DNA of 64,000 nucleotides, from assembly GCA_002070275.1 (NCBI GenBank), contig MWCY01000008.1:1-64000 (forward strand). Reading direction: 5' to 3'. The DNA comes from Candidatus Hydrogenedentes bacterium ADurb.Bin170 (GTDB taxonomy: Bacteria > Hydrogenedentota > Hydrogenedentia > Hydrogenedentales > CAITNO01). The notes beneath the pieces were generated by a model, which searched no databases, was not told the origin of the DNA, and worked only from the letters and a program-made list of their open reading frames with translations. A program made the position numbers and the translations under genes. Below, piece after piece: positions 25,295 to 34,648 of this stretch; the first letter of the stretch is position 1; each line of letters opens with the position of its first letter.

Positions 25295-27727
25295 ATGGCG
25301 GATAAACTATCAAACCAGCACTTTGAGTCCCGCCCGCGGCAGCTCATTCAAAGGCACTGGCTCCTTTTTTTCTGCGGAGAGGCATCAGGAATTCTCTGGG
25401 CTCTTTTCCTGGTAGACACAGCAGCCCTTACCATTGCTGTCGTGTTTCTCCTTTGCTGTGCCCTGTACTTTTATCCGGGACTCCTTCCGGGGCGCCGTTT
25501 GGTCATCTGGTTTCTCCTCTTTTTTGCCTTCGGAAATCTTCTGGTTGTTTTTCACGGCCTTCCGCGCAAAGCGGACAAACTGCATGAGCTGGCGCTCTCT
25601 TATCCGCGCGGCATGATGGAGTTTGAAGGAACGGTATCCGATACAAGCCCCTTTCTGTCCGGTCGCACTGCATACAGCACTTGTGTTCTTCATGTGGACA
25701 CGCTGGTGAAAGACAAAGCATCCATGCCGTTATCCGGAAAAGCAGTGCTCCGGTGGAGCGAACCTTCCTGCGCGCTTTTCAACGGATCCCGTGTCCGTGT
25801 TATCGGCCGCCTCTCTCCGCATCTGAGCACCGTGAACTACGGCGTGACAGACAGCGAAGACCGTCGGCGCCGGCAGGGTGTTTTTTCCGGTATCCATACC
25901 CGGAACGGGCAGGTACAAATCATTCATGATCCGGGCTTTACTCTTGCCGGTATGGCATCACGTCTCCGGCAAAGTCAGGCGGAGCATCTCGTAAAAACAG
26001 TACCGGAAGAAGTATTTCCCTTTGTTCTGGGCATATGGCTTGGCGATCGCTCCCTTATCACCGATGAGACCTATCAGATCTTTGCATGGTCGGGGACAGC
26101 CCACGTTCTGGCTGTCTCGGGGCTGCATGTGGGTGTTATTGCGCTCACTTTTCCCTTTTTATGCAGACTCCTTCGCCTCCGGAAACGATACACACTTCTG
26201 TGTTCCATGGCAGGCATTCTTCTTTTCACATTGATGACCGGAGCACATATCAGCGTCATCCGGGCCTCTCTGATGATGCTTCTTTATTATTTGTATCAGC
26301 TGCTCAGAAGAGAGCCAGACACCATTTCGGTTCTCAGCCTGTCCGGAGTCATTTTTTTAACCATTCAGCCTCATGTGATTTTGGATATTGCCTTTCTCCT
26401 TAGTTTCGGAAGTGTGTCCTCCCTTCTTCTCTTTTATCCGGGCATCCTCGCACGCCTGCAGAAGCTGCCCCGTTTTTTAAGTTCCGCCTGCGCCGTCACG
26501 CTGGCATCACAAGTAATCACAGTGCCTATTATCGCATGGTCATTTTTTACTGTGTCTCTGACCGGTATTGCCGCCAATCTTCTGGTTGTTCCCCTTCTGA
26601 TTCCTGTGCTATGGCTTTCCATGGCAACAGGAATACTCGCCCCCATATCATCAACCCTGGCACTGCTGCCCGGCCATGCGCTGCTTCCTCTTGTGTCCCT
26701 TATCCAGTGGGTCAACAGAGCAGCGCTCCTCCTTCCCGTCTCATTTCTTTATGTAAACCGCCCGACATTGTGCGCTCTTGGATTTTACTGTCTCTTTCTC
26801 ATCTTTTTTTACCTGGTCCTTTATGAGGAACGAAAGCAGCGGCGCAATCGCCTTCTGTGCATTTTGTGCGTATGCGCCTGTCTGGTTTTCTGGCGTCCCT
26901 GGACCGCCCCTGCTCTGGTGGATTTTCTGGATGTGGGACGGGGCGACAGCAGCTTTGTCCGGACACCGGGCGGCACTTCTCTGCTCATTGATGCCGGCGA
27001 TTCAGACGGCCACACCGATGCAGGCAAGCGGATGATAGTTCCCTATCTGCGCGCCAACCGCATTTCACATCTGGACTATCTTGTCATCAGCCATGCAGAC
27101 CGGGATCATATAGGGGGCGCATTTTACGTCCTGAACCATTTCCCTGTAAAAAAAGTGGTGCTGGGAGCGGTTCGGGATGATTACAACGCTCTGGAAAGCA
27201 ACCTGATCGCCTTGTGTGCACAGAAGAATATCCCTGTACTGCATCTTTCCCGGGGCGATTTTCTTCCAGCGGAAAAAGCATCCGTTGAAGTGCTGCATCC
27301 GCCCTTGCACAATACGGACAATCTGTCACGCAACGACGGAAGCCTCGTGCTTGCCGTGGCATTTGATGGAATACGTATCCTGTTTGCCGCGGATATTGAA
27401 GAGGCAGGCGAAAAAGAAATCCAGCCATGCATTCAGACGCCCTTCGATGTATTAAAGGTGGCCCATCACGGCTCTCCCACTTCAAGTCGAATTGAGTTTC
27501 TCGATGCCGTCCGGCCTTCTCTGGCCGTTGTTTCAGCACACCGGGCAGGCTCACGGGGAACACTGATGACACCCGCCATGGCAGAGCGTTTTGAAGCCCG
27601 AAAAATAACGCTGCTGCGGACAGACTGGCACGGCGCCATACGATTGCAGGCGGATCGAAAGAATGGCGGCTACAAAGTAAGCACTGCCCGGGAGTCAAGA
27701 GGATATAGTTTACAGCCCGTAGAGTAG
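25295..27727 (+). CDS. comEC: ComEC/Rec2 DNA uptake channel protein
   Basis: This 810-aa inner-membrane protein is predicted to carry single-stranded DNA into the cytoplasm during natural transformation. Membrane helices near the N-terminus flank an OB-like region. The competence domain starts around LGDRSLITDETYQIFAWSGT and AVSGLHVGVIAL (about residue 250 on). A C-terminal metallo-beta-lactamase-like domain carries DVGRGDSSF and SHADRDHIGG (about 545-615). All three standard parts are present at full length. The 3' end overlaps convergent mfd by 18 bases. No other competence genes are in the window. Confidence 0.9.
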   Translation: MADKLSNQHFESRPRQLIQRHWLLFFCGEASGILWALFLVDTAALTIAVVFLLCCALYFYPGLLPGRRLVIWFLLFFAFGNLLVVFHGLPRKADKLHELALSYPRGMMEFEGTVSDTSPFLSGRTAYSTCVLHVDTLVKDKASMPLSGKAVLRWSEPSCALFNGSRVRVIGRLSPHLSTVNYGVTDSEDRRRRQGVFSGIHTRNGQVQIIHDPGFTLAGMASRLRQSQAEHLVKTVPEEVFPFVLGIWLGDRSLITDETYQIFAWSGTAHVLAVSGLHVGVIALTFPFLCRLLRLRKRYTLLCSMAGILLFTLMTGAHISVIRASLMMLLYYLYQLLRREPDTISVLSLSGVIFLTIQPHVILDIAFLLSFGSVSSLLLFYPGILARLQKLPRFLSSACAVTLASQVITVPIIAWSFFTVSLTGIAANLLVVPLLIPVLWLSMATGILAPISSTLALLPGHALLPLVSLIQWVNRAALLLPVSFLYVNRPTLCALGFYCLFLIFFYLVLYEERKQRRNRLLCILCVCACLVFWRPWTAPALVDFLDVGRGDSSFVRTPGGTSLLIDAGDSDGHTDAGKRMIVPYLRANRISHLDYLVISHADRDHIGGAFYVLNHFPVKKVVLGAVRDDYNALESNLIALCAQKNIPVLHLSRGDFLPAEKASVEVLHPPLHNTDNLSRNDGSLVLAVAFDGIRILFAADIEEAGEKEIQPCIQTPFDVLKVAHHGSPTSSRIEFLDAVRPSLAVVSAHRAGSRGTLMTPAMAERFEARKITLLRTDWHGAIRLQADRKNGGYKVSTARESRGYSLQPVE

Positions 27728-30700
27728 CGGATCCTCTTCTTCCATGGAATCTTCAGTCATCATGGCATGCAGTTGTCTGAGGAGCAGACTGAAGTTTTCA
27801 AGTCCCTGTTCTATATTGTCATAGGTCAGGGACATCGCCGGTTTATCTTTCCAGGAGAAAACGATCGTATCGCCATACATGCGGCGCAGCTGTGCCTGCA
27901 CGCCCTGAGCCAGCGTTCTGCCTGTCTCAAAGTAAACTGTTGCGGCTCTTTGTCCTGCTTCGAGTGCGGCAATGCCCAGATCAGCGGCGCGCGCCCGTGC
28001 TTCCATGATCTGCAGAAGGCGGCGCAGCGGACGCGGAACAGGACCGAAGCGATCCCGCAGTTCTTCCTGCAGCTCCTGCACTTCTTCAAGCGTTTTCAGT
28101 GCCGCAATACGCCTGTACAGGATAATTTTCTGAGAGGCAACAGGCATATAAGCATCAGGGATGAAGGCATCCACCGCCAGGTCAAAGGAAGGCAGCGATC
28201 TTTTGTACAAACTTTTCCCCTGCGCTTCCGCCACTGCTTCTGTGATCATCTCACGGTATGTTTCATAGCCCACAGTGGCAATGTGTCCCGACTGGTCGGC
28301 CCCAAGCAAGTCGCCTGTTCCGCGAATTTCCATATCCCGCATAGCAATGCGGTACCCTGATCCCAAGGCGGAGAAATCGTGAAGCGCCTGCAGCCGGGCT
28401 TGCGCCTCCGAAGTGAGCGACCGGTCTCCGGGGATGAGCATATAAGCAAAGGCACGGTGTTTATATCTGCCTACACGTCCGCGAATCTGGTATAGCTGGC
28501 TGAGCCCGAACTGATCCGCCCTGTCCACAATGATGGTGTTGGCATTGGGAATATCGATGCCGGAAGCAATAATGGTCGTGCACAGAAGAACGTCTGTCTC
28601 ATGGTTAATAAAGCCGGTCATAACGGATTCAAGCTCCGTTTTGGACATTTGCCCGTGACCGATACCCACACGGGCATGAGGCACGATCTGCTTTAAAAAT
28701 GCGGCAACTCTGTCAATAGTCTGGACGCGATTGTGCAGAAAAAACACCTGCCCGTCCCGTGCAAGTTCCCGGGTAATCGCCTCCCGAATCAGTTCTTTGT
28801 CCCAGGCGTCTATACAGGTGTGAATCGGAAGACGGTCATTGGGTGCCGTATTGATCACGCTCATATCGCGGATGCCCAGAAGCGAAAAATGAAGGGTTCT
28901 GGGGATGGGCGTGGCGGACATGGTCAGCACATCGACGTGCGTGCGCATTTCTTTCAGTCGTTCCTTGTGCCGGACACCAAAGCGCTGTTCCTCATCGATA
29001 ATAACAAGCCCCAGATCTCTGAATCCCACATCTTTCGATAAAAGGCGGTGTGTCCCCACCACCACATCCACTTCCCCGCTTTTCAGACGTTCCAGCGTGC
29101 TCCTGATCTGCCGTCCCGACTGAAAGCGGTTGAGCACTTCCACCGTGATGGGGTAGGCGGCAAAGCGTTCCCGAAATGTATTGTAATGCTGCTGCACAAG
29201 AACCGTCGTCGGCGCCAGCATGGCGACCTGCTTTTTGTCCATAACCGCCTTGAAAGCAGCACGAAGCGCCACCTCCGTTTTACCGTAGCCAACGTCACCG
29301 CACAAAAGCCGATCCATGGGCCGGTCGGATTCCATATCCCGCTTCACCTCATCAATGGCGCGGCGCTGATCAGGCGTCTCTTCATATTCAAAGGCATCTT
29401 CAAATTCCGTCTGCCATAGGGTATCCCGTGTGAAAGCATACCCTTCGCTGCTCTCACGGGCGGCATATAATCTCACCAGTTCGGCTGTCATTTCCCGGAC
29501 AGCACGGCGCACTCGGGCTTTGGTCGCCGACCAGGTGGCACCGCCGAGCCTGTCCATTTTCGGCAGCACGCCGTCTCCGCCCATGTATTTCTGGATCTGA
29601 TCCAGCTGTGTAACAGGCACATAAATGGTATCGCCTCCGGCATAGCGAAGCGTCAGGTAGTCAACGCTCCGTCCTTCCAGGCGGCGCAGCCCCTGATAAC
29701 GGCCAATCCCATGCACCTCATGAACAATATAATCGCCGGCACGAAGATCCGCATATTCGGTTATGGCTGCTCCTGCCTCAAAGCGCCTCCGTTTCCTGCG
29801 CACATACCGTCTGCCGAAGACCTCTTTCTCACTGAGGAGAACCATCTTGTCTGCATGAGAAACAAAACCGGCATGTATTCTTCCAAGGGAGACCGTAATC
29901 CGGGAATCGCGTTCCGGCCGGTAGCCGTGTTCATGAAGCAGCTCGATAAAGCGTCGCTGCTCGCCGGAATTGACACAGAGGATGTGCACCCGATAGTCCT
30001 GCATGTCCCAGGCATGGATCTGCTCCCAGAATTCGTTGGTTCGTCCGGAAAAATTCTCAACCATGCTCATTTGCATGGCAAAACGGCTTGACGCCTCCTG
30101 CCGTTGTTCAGGCATCTGGCTCAGGGTCAGCCTGGGGAATTTGGCGAGATGGGCCTGTGCCTGCTGCCAGGTCATGAAAAAAGGACTTTGGCTCCATTGC
30201 TCCGTGAGAGCAACCGCTTTATCCCGCACTGCCAGAGACTCCACGGTGGCCACAAGAGTATCTGGGGGAAAACAGGCACTGAAAGGCACCAGCGACTTCA
30301 AGTGATGTGCCTCTTTCAGGACATCTTTTTCCGAGCAGGGCGGAATTTTGACAGCCTCAAGACGGGTGACGCTGCGCTGTGTTTCCGGTTCGAAAGCACG
30401 GATCGACTCGATTTCATCGTCAAAATATTCCAGACGGCAGGGCAGCTCGGCGGACATGGGGAAAACATCGAGAATTCCGCCGCGCACACTGAAATCGCCC
30501 CGCTGTTCCACCATGACTTCCCGGGTATAGCCACGTTGCAGGAGGTGGTCTATGAGCGTTTCCATGGGAAGTATTTCGCCTGTACGGACATGCAGTATTT
30601 TGTCCTGAAGCGACTTCAGCGACGTTACATACTGCAAAAAAGCCTGAACGGACGCGACAACATAAAAAGGATTCTTCCTTTCTGACATTTCCGCCATACG

Positions 30701-31015
30701 CTCGAGGGTATGAATACGTTCGGCAATAATATCTCCGGCGGGATCCATAATTTCATCGGGCGATACTTCCCAGGCGGGAAAGTGCAAACACGCCTCTTCC
30801 CCTGCACTGCTGGCCAGATCTTCATAGAGTGCTTCGGCTTCATTACGGCTGGAAGCAATCAGCAAAAGAGCGTGTTCCATCTTTCGGGCGAGTTGCAAAG
30901 GTACCAGCGCTTTTGCGGCACCGAGAACCCCGAAGAGATCAACAGCGCCCTTCGGCTTTTTATCAAAGGCATTTTTCAGCGTTGCGGTTATTGAAAATTC
31001 GGGTAGTTGTGTCAT
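27710..31015 (-). CDS. mfd: transcription-repair coupling factor Mfd
   Basis: Mfd pushes stalled RNA polymerase off damaged DNA and recruits UvrA. In order it shows a UvrB-like N-terminal region, an RNA-polymerase-interacting domain beginning GDYIVHEVHGIGRYQGL, a RecG-like translocase with Walker A GDVGYGKTE, and DEEQ. Helicase motifs follow (TATPIPRTL near residue 720 and QIRGRVGR near 860). A TRCF C-terminal domain starts around FGPVPRPL. Length is 1101 aa, close to the usual 1100-1170. It is a monocistronic-looking gene on the minus strand. Confidence 0.95.
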   Translation of the reverse strand: MTQLPEFSITATLKNAFDKKPKGAVDLFGVLGAAKALVPLQLARKMEHALLLIASSRNEAEALYEDLASSAGEEACLHFPAWEVSPDEIMDPAGDIIAERIHTLERMAEMSERKNPFYVVASVQAFLQYVTSLKSLQDKILHVRTGEILPMETLIDHLLQRGYTREVMVEQRGDFSVRGGILDVFPMSAELPCRLEYFDDEIESIRAFEPETQRSVTRLEAVKIPPCSEKDVLKEAHHLKSLVPFSACFPPDTLVATVESLAVRDKAVALTEQWSQSPFFMTWQQAQAHLAKFPRLTLSQMPEQRQEASSRFAMQMSMVENFSGRTNEFWEQIHAWDMQDYRVHILCVNSGEQRRFIELLHEHGYRPERDSRITVSLGRIHAGFVSHADKMVLLSEKEVFGRRYVRRKRRRFEAGAAITEYADLRAGDYIVHEVHGIGRYQGLRRLEGRSVDYLTLRYAGGDTIYVPVTQLDQIQKYMGGDGVLPKMDRLGGATWSATKARVRRAVREMTAELVRLYAARESSEGYAFTRDTLWQTEFEDAFEYEETPDQRRAIDEVKRDMESDRPMDRLLCGDVGYGKTEVALRAAFKAVMDKKQVAMLAPTTVLVQQHYNTFRERFAAYPITVEVLNRFQSGRQIRSTLERLKSGEVDVVVGTHRLLSKDVGFRDLGLVIIDEEQRFGVRHKERLKEMRTHVDVLTMSATPIPRTLHFSLLGIRDMSVINTAPNDRLPIHTCIDAWDKELIREAITRELARDGQVFFLHNRVQTIDRVAAFLKQIVPHARVGIGHGQMSKTELESVMTGFINHETDVLLCTTIIASGIDIPNANTIIVDRADQFGLSQLYQIRGRVGRYKHRAFAYMLIPGDRSLTSEAQARLQALHDFSALGSGYRIAMRDMEIRGTGDLLGADQSGHIATVGYETYREMITEAVAEAQGKSLYKRSLPSFDLAVDAFIPDAYMPVASQKIILYRRIAALKTLEEVQELQEELRDRFGPVPRPLRRLLQIMEARARAADLGIAALEAGQRAATVYFETGRTLAQGVQAQLRRMYGDTIVFSWKDKPAMSLTYDNIEQGLENFSLLLRQLHAMMTEDSMEEEDPLLYGL

Positions 31016-31213
31016 AACTGTATTGACTGATAATTGGAGAATAATTCAGGAAGGAAACGCCGCGGCACCGGCTTTTTTTAGTTTGTACAGAATAACAGGA
31101 ACAGGCAAAGAAAAGAAAGTCTCTGCCTGATTCTTTTGGTATAAAAGCCCGGATCATGGTAGCATGGTGAATACACGCGCCCCTTCTCATTACCTATAGG
31201 AGAGCATACTTTT

Positions 31214-31738
31214 ATGGATTTATCCGAGGTCATCCGCAACGTACCCAATTTCCCGAAACCCGGTGTTCAGTTTAAAGATATCACTACGCTGGTATTAAAT
31301 CCGGAGGCTTTTTTGCAGGTTATTGATGTCTTCGCAAACCGCTACGCCGCCGATAAACCCGATGCCATACTGGCTGTTGAATCCCGGGGCTTTGTCTTCG
31401 GTGGTGCGCTTGCCGTGCGGCTCGGCGTGCCTTTAATCATGGCGCGTAAACCCGGAAAACTTCCCGCGGATACGATCCGGGAAAGTTTTAACCTGGAGTA
31501 CGGCACCGATGCTATTGAAATCCATACAGGTGCCCTTCTTCCCGGGTGGCGTGTGCTGATTCTGGATGATCTGCTGGCAACGGGCGGCACTGTTTCCGCT
31601 GCGTGCTCTCTGGTAAAACGGGCGGGCGGCACTGTGCAGGAAGCCGCTTTTGTCATTGAACTTCTTCCCTTAGGAGGCCGCGAAGCCCTGTCGCCGGTTC
31701 CCGTCTTTTCTCAAATCACCTTTCATGTAGATGAATAA
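31214..31738 (+). CDS. apt: adenine phosphoribosyltransferase
   Basis: This enzyme converts adenine plus PRPP to AMP in purine salvage. At 174 aa it matches the family length. It has the N-terminal IRNVPNFPKPGVQFKDIT signature, the purine-binding ESRGF and the PRPP-binding loop VLILDDLLATGGT. An AGGAGAG site sits upstream of the ATG. A stem-loop between this gene and the sialidase-like gene may modulate read-through. Confidence 0.93.
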   Translation: MDLSEVIRNVPNFPKPGVQFKDITTLVLNPEAFLQVIDVFANRYAADKPDAILAVESRGFVFGGALAVRLGVPLIMARKPGKLPADTIRESFNLEYGTDAIEIHTGALLPGWRVLILDDLLATGGTVSAACSLVKRAGGTVQEAAFVIELLPLGGREALSPVPVFSQITFHVDE

Positions 31739-31739
31739 A

Positions 31740-31776
31740 CAGAACATCAGGCACGGTCTGATACGCCGCTGTTCTG
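31740..31776 (+). other. stem-loop between apt and the sialidase-like gene
   Basis: CAGAAC (31740-31745) pairs with GTTCTG (31771-31776), with ATCAG/CTGAT (31746-31750/31758-31762) stacked inside. No T-run follows, so it may be an mRNA processing or attenuation element rather than a terminator. Confidence 0.35.
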
Positions 31777-31791
31777 AATAAGGAGTTGGAT

Positions 31792-32976
31792 ATGTCAGTG
31801 ATTCTTTCCGGACTGGTAGTAGCAGCCGGTATCTTCGGAGCCGCTTTTGAAAGCGAATACATTTTCCCGCTTCAGGACAAGCACGTCCATGCAAGCAGCA
31901 TTGTCGAAACTCCGGACGGCGATCTTCTCGCCGCCTGGTTTCACGGCTCAGGAGAAAGAGGAGCGGATGACGTGCAGGTTCAGGGTGCCCGGCTTAGAAA
32001 AGGCGACTCCCAGTGGAGCCCCGTATTCATCATGGCGGACACGCCGGGTTTTCCGGACTGCAACCCGGTTCTGTTTATTGATGCAAAGGAACGGCTTTGG
32101 CTTTTCTGGATCGCTGTTCTTGCCAATGAATGGGAAAATAGCCTGCTCAAATATAAGCGGGCGGACAACTTCAGTGCTGACGGTGCCCCGGAATGGAACT
32201 GGCAGGATGTTATTATCCTTAAACCGGGCGACTCTTTTTCCGATGAATTGAAAGACGCGTTTAAAGTGGTGCTCCCCGATGAAGGCATGTGGGGCGGTTA
32301 TGCGCCGCCGTATAGCCAAATGCTGATTGACGCGGGAAAAGACAAATTGAAACGCCAAATGGGCTGGATGACAAGAAACCAGCCGCTCACACTGGACTCG
32401 GGCAGAATCCTCCTCCCTCTTTATAACGACGGGTTCAACATTTCCATCATGGCGTACTCCGATGATCTCGGCGACAACTGGCACGCCGGGGCGCCCATTG
32501 TAGGACTCGGGCCTATTCAGCCAACTCTTGTCAGAAAAAATGACGGAACGCTTTTTGCCTACTTCCGAGACAGCGGCGGAGAGCCTCAGCGTATCCAACA
32601 GGCGCATTCCGAGGATGACGGCATTCACTGGTCGCTGACCAGCGACACAGACATACCCAACCCGAGTTCCAGTATGGAGCTCCAAAGGCTTGACGACGGT
32701 CGCTGGATCCTGATCTTTAACGATACGGAAGACGGTCGGCACAGGCTAGCCGTCGCCCTTTCAAAAGATGAAGGGAAAAGCTGGCCGGATAAAAGATATC
32801 TGGAGCAGGCGGAAAGCAAACAGGACGGATCTTTCGGCTATCCCTCCATCATCCAGGCGAAAGACGGCACAATACACGCCACCTATTCGTACAAGACCAA
32901 AGAAGGCGCCGCTATTAAACACGCCGCCTTTTCGCCCGACTGGATCACAAGCGGCAAAGTGCGGAAAAGCCGCTGA
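31792..32976 (+). CDS. exo-alpha-sialidase-like (BNR repeat) protein
   Basis: This 394-aa protein is a six-bladed propeller. It has Asp-box (BNR) motifs SDDLGDNWHAG, SEDDGIHWSL and SKDEGKSWPDK, and DGDLLAAWFHGSGE near the N-terminus. Such proteins include sialidases and other carbohydrate-active propellers. The arginine triad needed for sialic acid cannot be confirmed by eye. A short hydrophobic N-terminus (about 1-18) may be a signal peptide. The ATG at 31792 has AAGGAG six bases before it, which beats the in-frame TTG two codons upstream. It sits 53 bases after apt. Confidence 0.78.
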   Translation: MSVILSGLVVAAGIFGAAFESEYIFPLQDKHVHASSIVETPDGDLLAAWFHGSGERGADDVQVQGARLRKGDSQWSPVFIMADTPGFPDCNPVLFIDAKERLWLFWIAVLANEWENSLLKYKRADNFSADGAPEWNWQDVIILKPGDSFSDELKDAFKVVLPDEGMWGGYAPPYSQMLIDAGKDKLKRQMGWMTRNQPLTLDSGRILLPLYNDGFNISIMAYSDDLGDNWHAGAPIVGLGPIQPTLVRKNDGTLFAYFRDSGGEPQRIQQAHSEDDGIHWSLTSDTDIPNPSSSMELQRLDDGRWILIFNDTEDGRHRLAVALSKDEGKSWPDKRYLEQAESKQDGSFGYPSIIQAKDGTIHATYSYKTKEGAAIKHAAFSPDWITSGKVRKSR

Positions 32977-32986
32977 AGAGTCAGTT

Positions 32987-34384
32987 TCAGGTAGGAATAT
33001 CAGTGCGCAGGTGCATGCTTTTCAGACGGGTCAGATGTAAAAATCCGTGATGCGAAAGGGTGGCACCACGGCCTGTGTCTTTAACACCGCACCAGGGCAG
33101 CGCCGGATCCAGATAATCACAGCGGTTCATATAGAAAGTTCCGGTGGCGATCTGCTCACCGATGCGCACCGCCCGGGCAAAATCTGACGTCCAGATGGAT
33201 GCGGTCAATCCGTATGCACTGTCGTTCATATACTGTATCGCTTCCTCATCGCCGGAAACGGGCGTTATTCCGATGACAGGACCGAAGCTTTCTTCCTGCA
33301 TCAGCGCGCAGTGCTGCGGTGCATCAGCCACCACTGCCGGTCCGAAAAACCAGCCCTGATCGGGGCGGGCAAACTCATCGGAAGAAACAACCAATCTCCC
33401 GCCTGCCGCCACCGCATCAGCCACCTGTTTTTCCAGCAGTGCCGCCGCGCTTTTTCCTGCCAGCGGGCCCATACTGGTTCCCGATGCCATGGGATCGCCC
33501 AGCACATATTCCCGTGCTTTGGCGGCATAGGCTTCAACAAAACGATCATAGATGGATCGTTCCACATAGATACGTTCTATGGCACAGCAGGACTGGCCCG
33601 CATTATAGAATGCGCCGTCAACGCAGTTGTCAACGGCGTAGTCAAAATCGGCATCGGCACAGACATAAGCCGGATCTTTGCCGCCCAGTTCAAGGCCCAC
33701 ATCGATAAATCTGCCGGCAGAAGCCGCCATGACTTCGTGCCCGCCTTTAACCGAGCCCGTGAAAGAGACATGGTCTACCTGTTTATGCTGAATCAGCATG
33801 GCAGTAACCGCATGATCAGCAATCACATTCTGCACCAGATTGGGCGGTGCACCGGCATCACGAAAAAGATCCTGAAACATCTGACCGGCCAGGGGGGTCC
33901 GGCTCGAGTGCTTTACGATTACCGCATTGCCTGCAAGGACGGCCGGAACAACAACATTCACGGCAATAAGAAGCGGATAATTCCAAGCGGCAATATCGAG
34001 CACAACCCCCAGCGGTTCGTGACGGATATAGCGTTTGAATCCGGGCACATCGGGAAGCCACTCATCTGCAAGTGCCTTCTCGGCAATACTCATCATATAA
34101 TCCATACGCCCCAGCATGCCTGAGACTTCATTGAGCGACTGCTGCAGGGGCTTGCCCATCTGGCGGGTCAGATTGCGGGCGATCTCATCGCGCTTTTTTT
34201 CCACAGCATCAGCAAATCGCTGACAGCAGGCGATACGCTCTCCCATGGAAGTGCTGCGCCACACAGAAAAGGCGTTCTGTGCTCTTTGCACAACCAGGTC
34301 AATTTCCTGCGGCTTCAGCAGCGGCAGCGTAAATTCTTCTTTTTCCGTAAAAGGATTCACAACATGAAGAAGCTGATCGGACAT
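32987..34384 (-). CDS. NAD(P)-dependent aldehyde dehydrogenase
   Basis: This 465-aa cytosolic enzyme oxidises an aldehyde to an acid. The ALDH features are clear: AAWNYPLL and PAVLAGNAVIVKHSSRTP for cofactor and substrate binding, FTGSVKGG, the catalytic glutamate in LELGGKDP, and the catalytic cysteine in NAGQSCCAIERIYV (GQSC). EESFGPVIG lies near the C-terminus. The closest style is the succinate-semialdehyde/betaine-aldehyde branch, but the substrate cannot be fixed. It appears monocistronic with its own promoter, divergent from the HtrA protease. Confidence 0.9.
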   Translation of the reverse strand: MSDQLLHVVNPFTEKEEFTLPLLKPQEIDLVVQRAQNAFSVWRSTSMGERIACCQRFADAVEKKRDEIARNLTRQMGKPLQQSLNEVSGMLGRMDYMMSIAEKALADEWLPDVPGFKRYIRHEPLGVVLDIAAWNYPLLIAVNVVVPAVLAGNAVIVKHSSRTPLAGQMFQDLFRDAGAPPNLVQNVIADHAVTAMLIQHKQVDHVSFTGSVKGGHEVMAASAGRFIDVGLELGGKDPAYVCADADFDYAVDNCVDGAFYNAGQSCCAIERIYVERSIYDRFVEAYAAKAREYVLGDPMASGTSMGPLAGKSAAALLEKQVADAVAAGGRLVVSSDEFARPDQGWFFGPAVVADAPQHCALMQEESFGPVIGITPVSGDEEAIQYMNDSAYGLTASIWTSDFARAVRIGEQIATGTFYMNRCDYLDPALPWCGVKDTGRGATLSHHGFLHLTRLKSMHLRTDIPT

Positions 34385-34416
34385 GGCAACACTCCCGTTA
34401 AGTTAAGGAAGCGTTG

Positions 34417-34445
34417 ATTATACGAAAGTATTAAAAAAAATCCAA
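34417..34445 (-). promoter_or_regulatory. candidate promoter for the aldehyde dehydrogenase gene
   Basis: On the minus strand TTGGAT (34440-34445) and a perfect TATAAT (34417-34422) are 17 bases apart. Confidence 0.55.
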
Positions 34446-34547
34446 AAGTGAAGCCATTGACGGATCCAAGGGTGAAGGCAGCTCTTGATCCTGTCACCCG
34501 AAAAGACCGTTTTTTTTCTGCCTCTTCACGCCAGTCGCCCCGGAAAT

Positions 34548-34576
34548 ACGACAATCATTATGTACTGTGCTAAAAT
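34548..34576 (+). promoter_or_regulatory. candidate promoter for the HtrA-type protease gene
   Basis: ACGACA (34548-34553) and TAAAAT (34571-34576) are 17 bases apart, upstream of the ATG at 34649. Confidence 0.35.
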
Positions 34577-34648
34577 GAGGCTCTTCGCGCCGGGGCGTAC
34601 CGGCAACTTTTCCCAGGGAAACTCAATCGTTCTTGAAGGGACATCATC

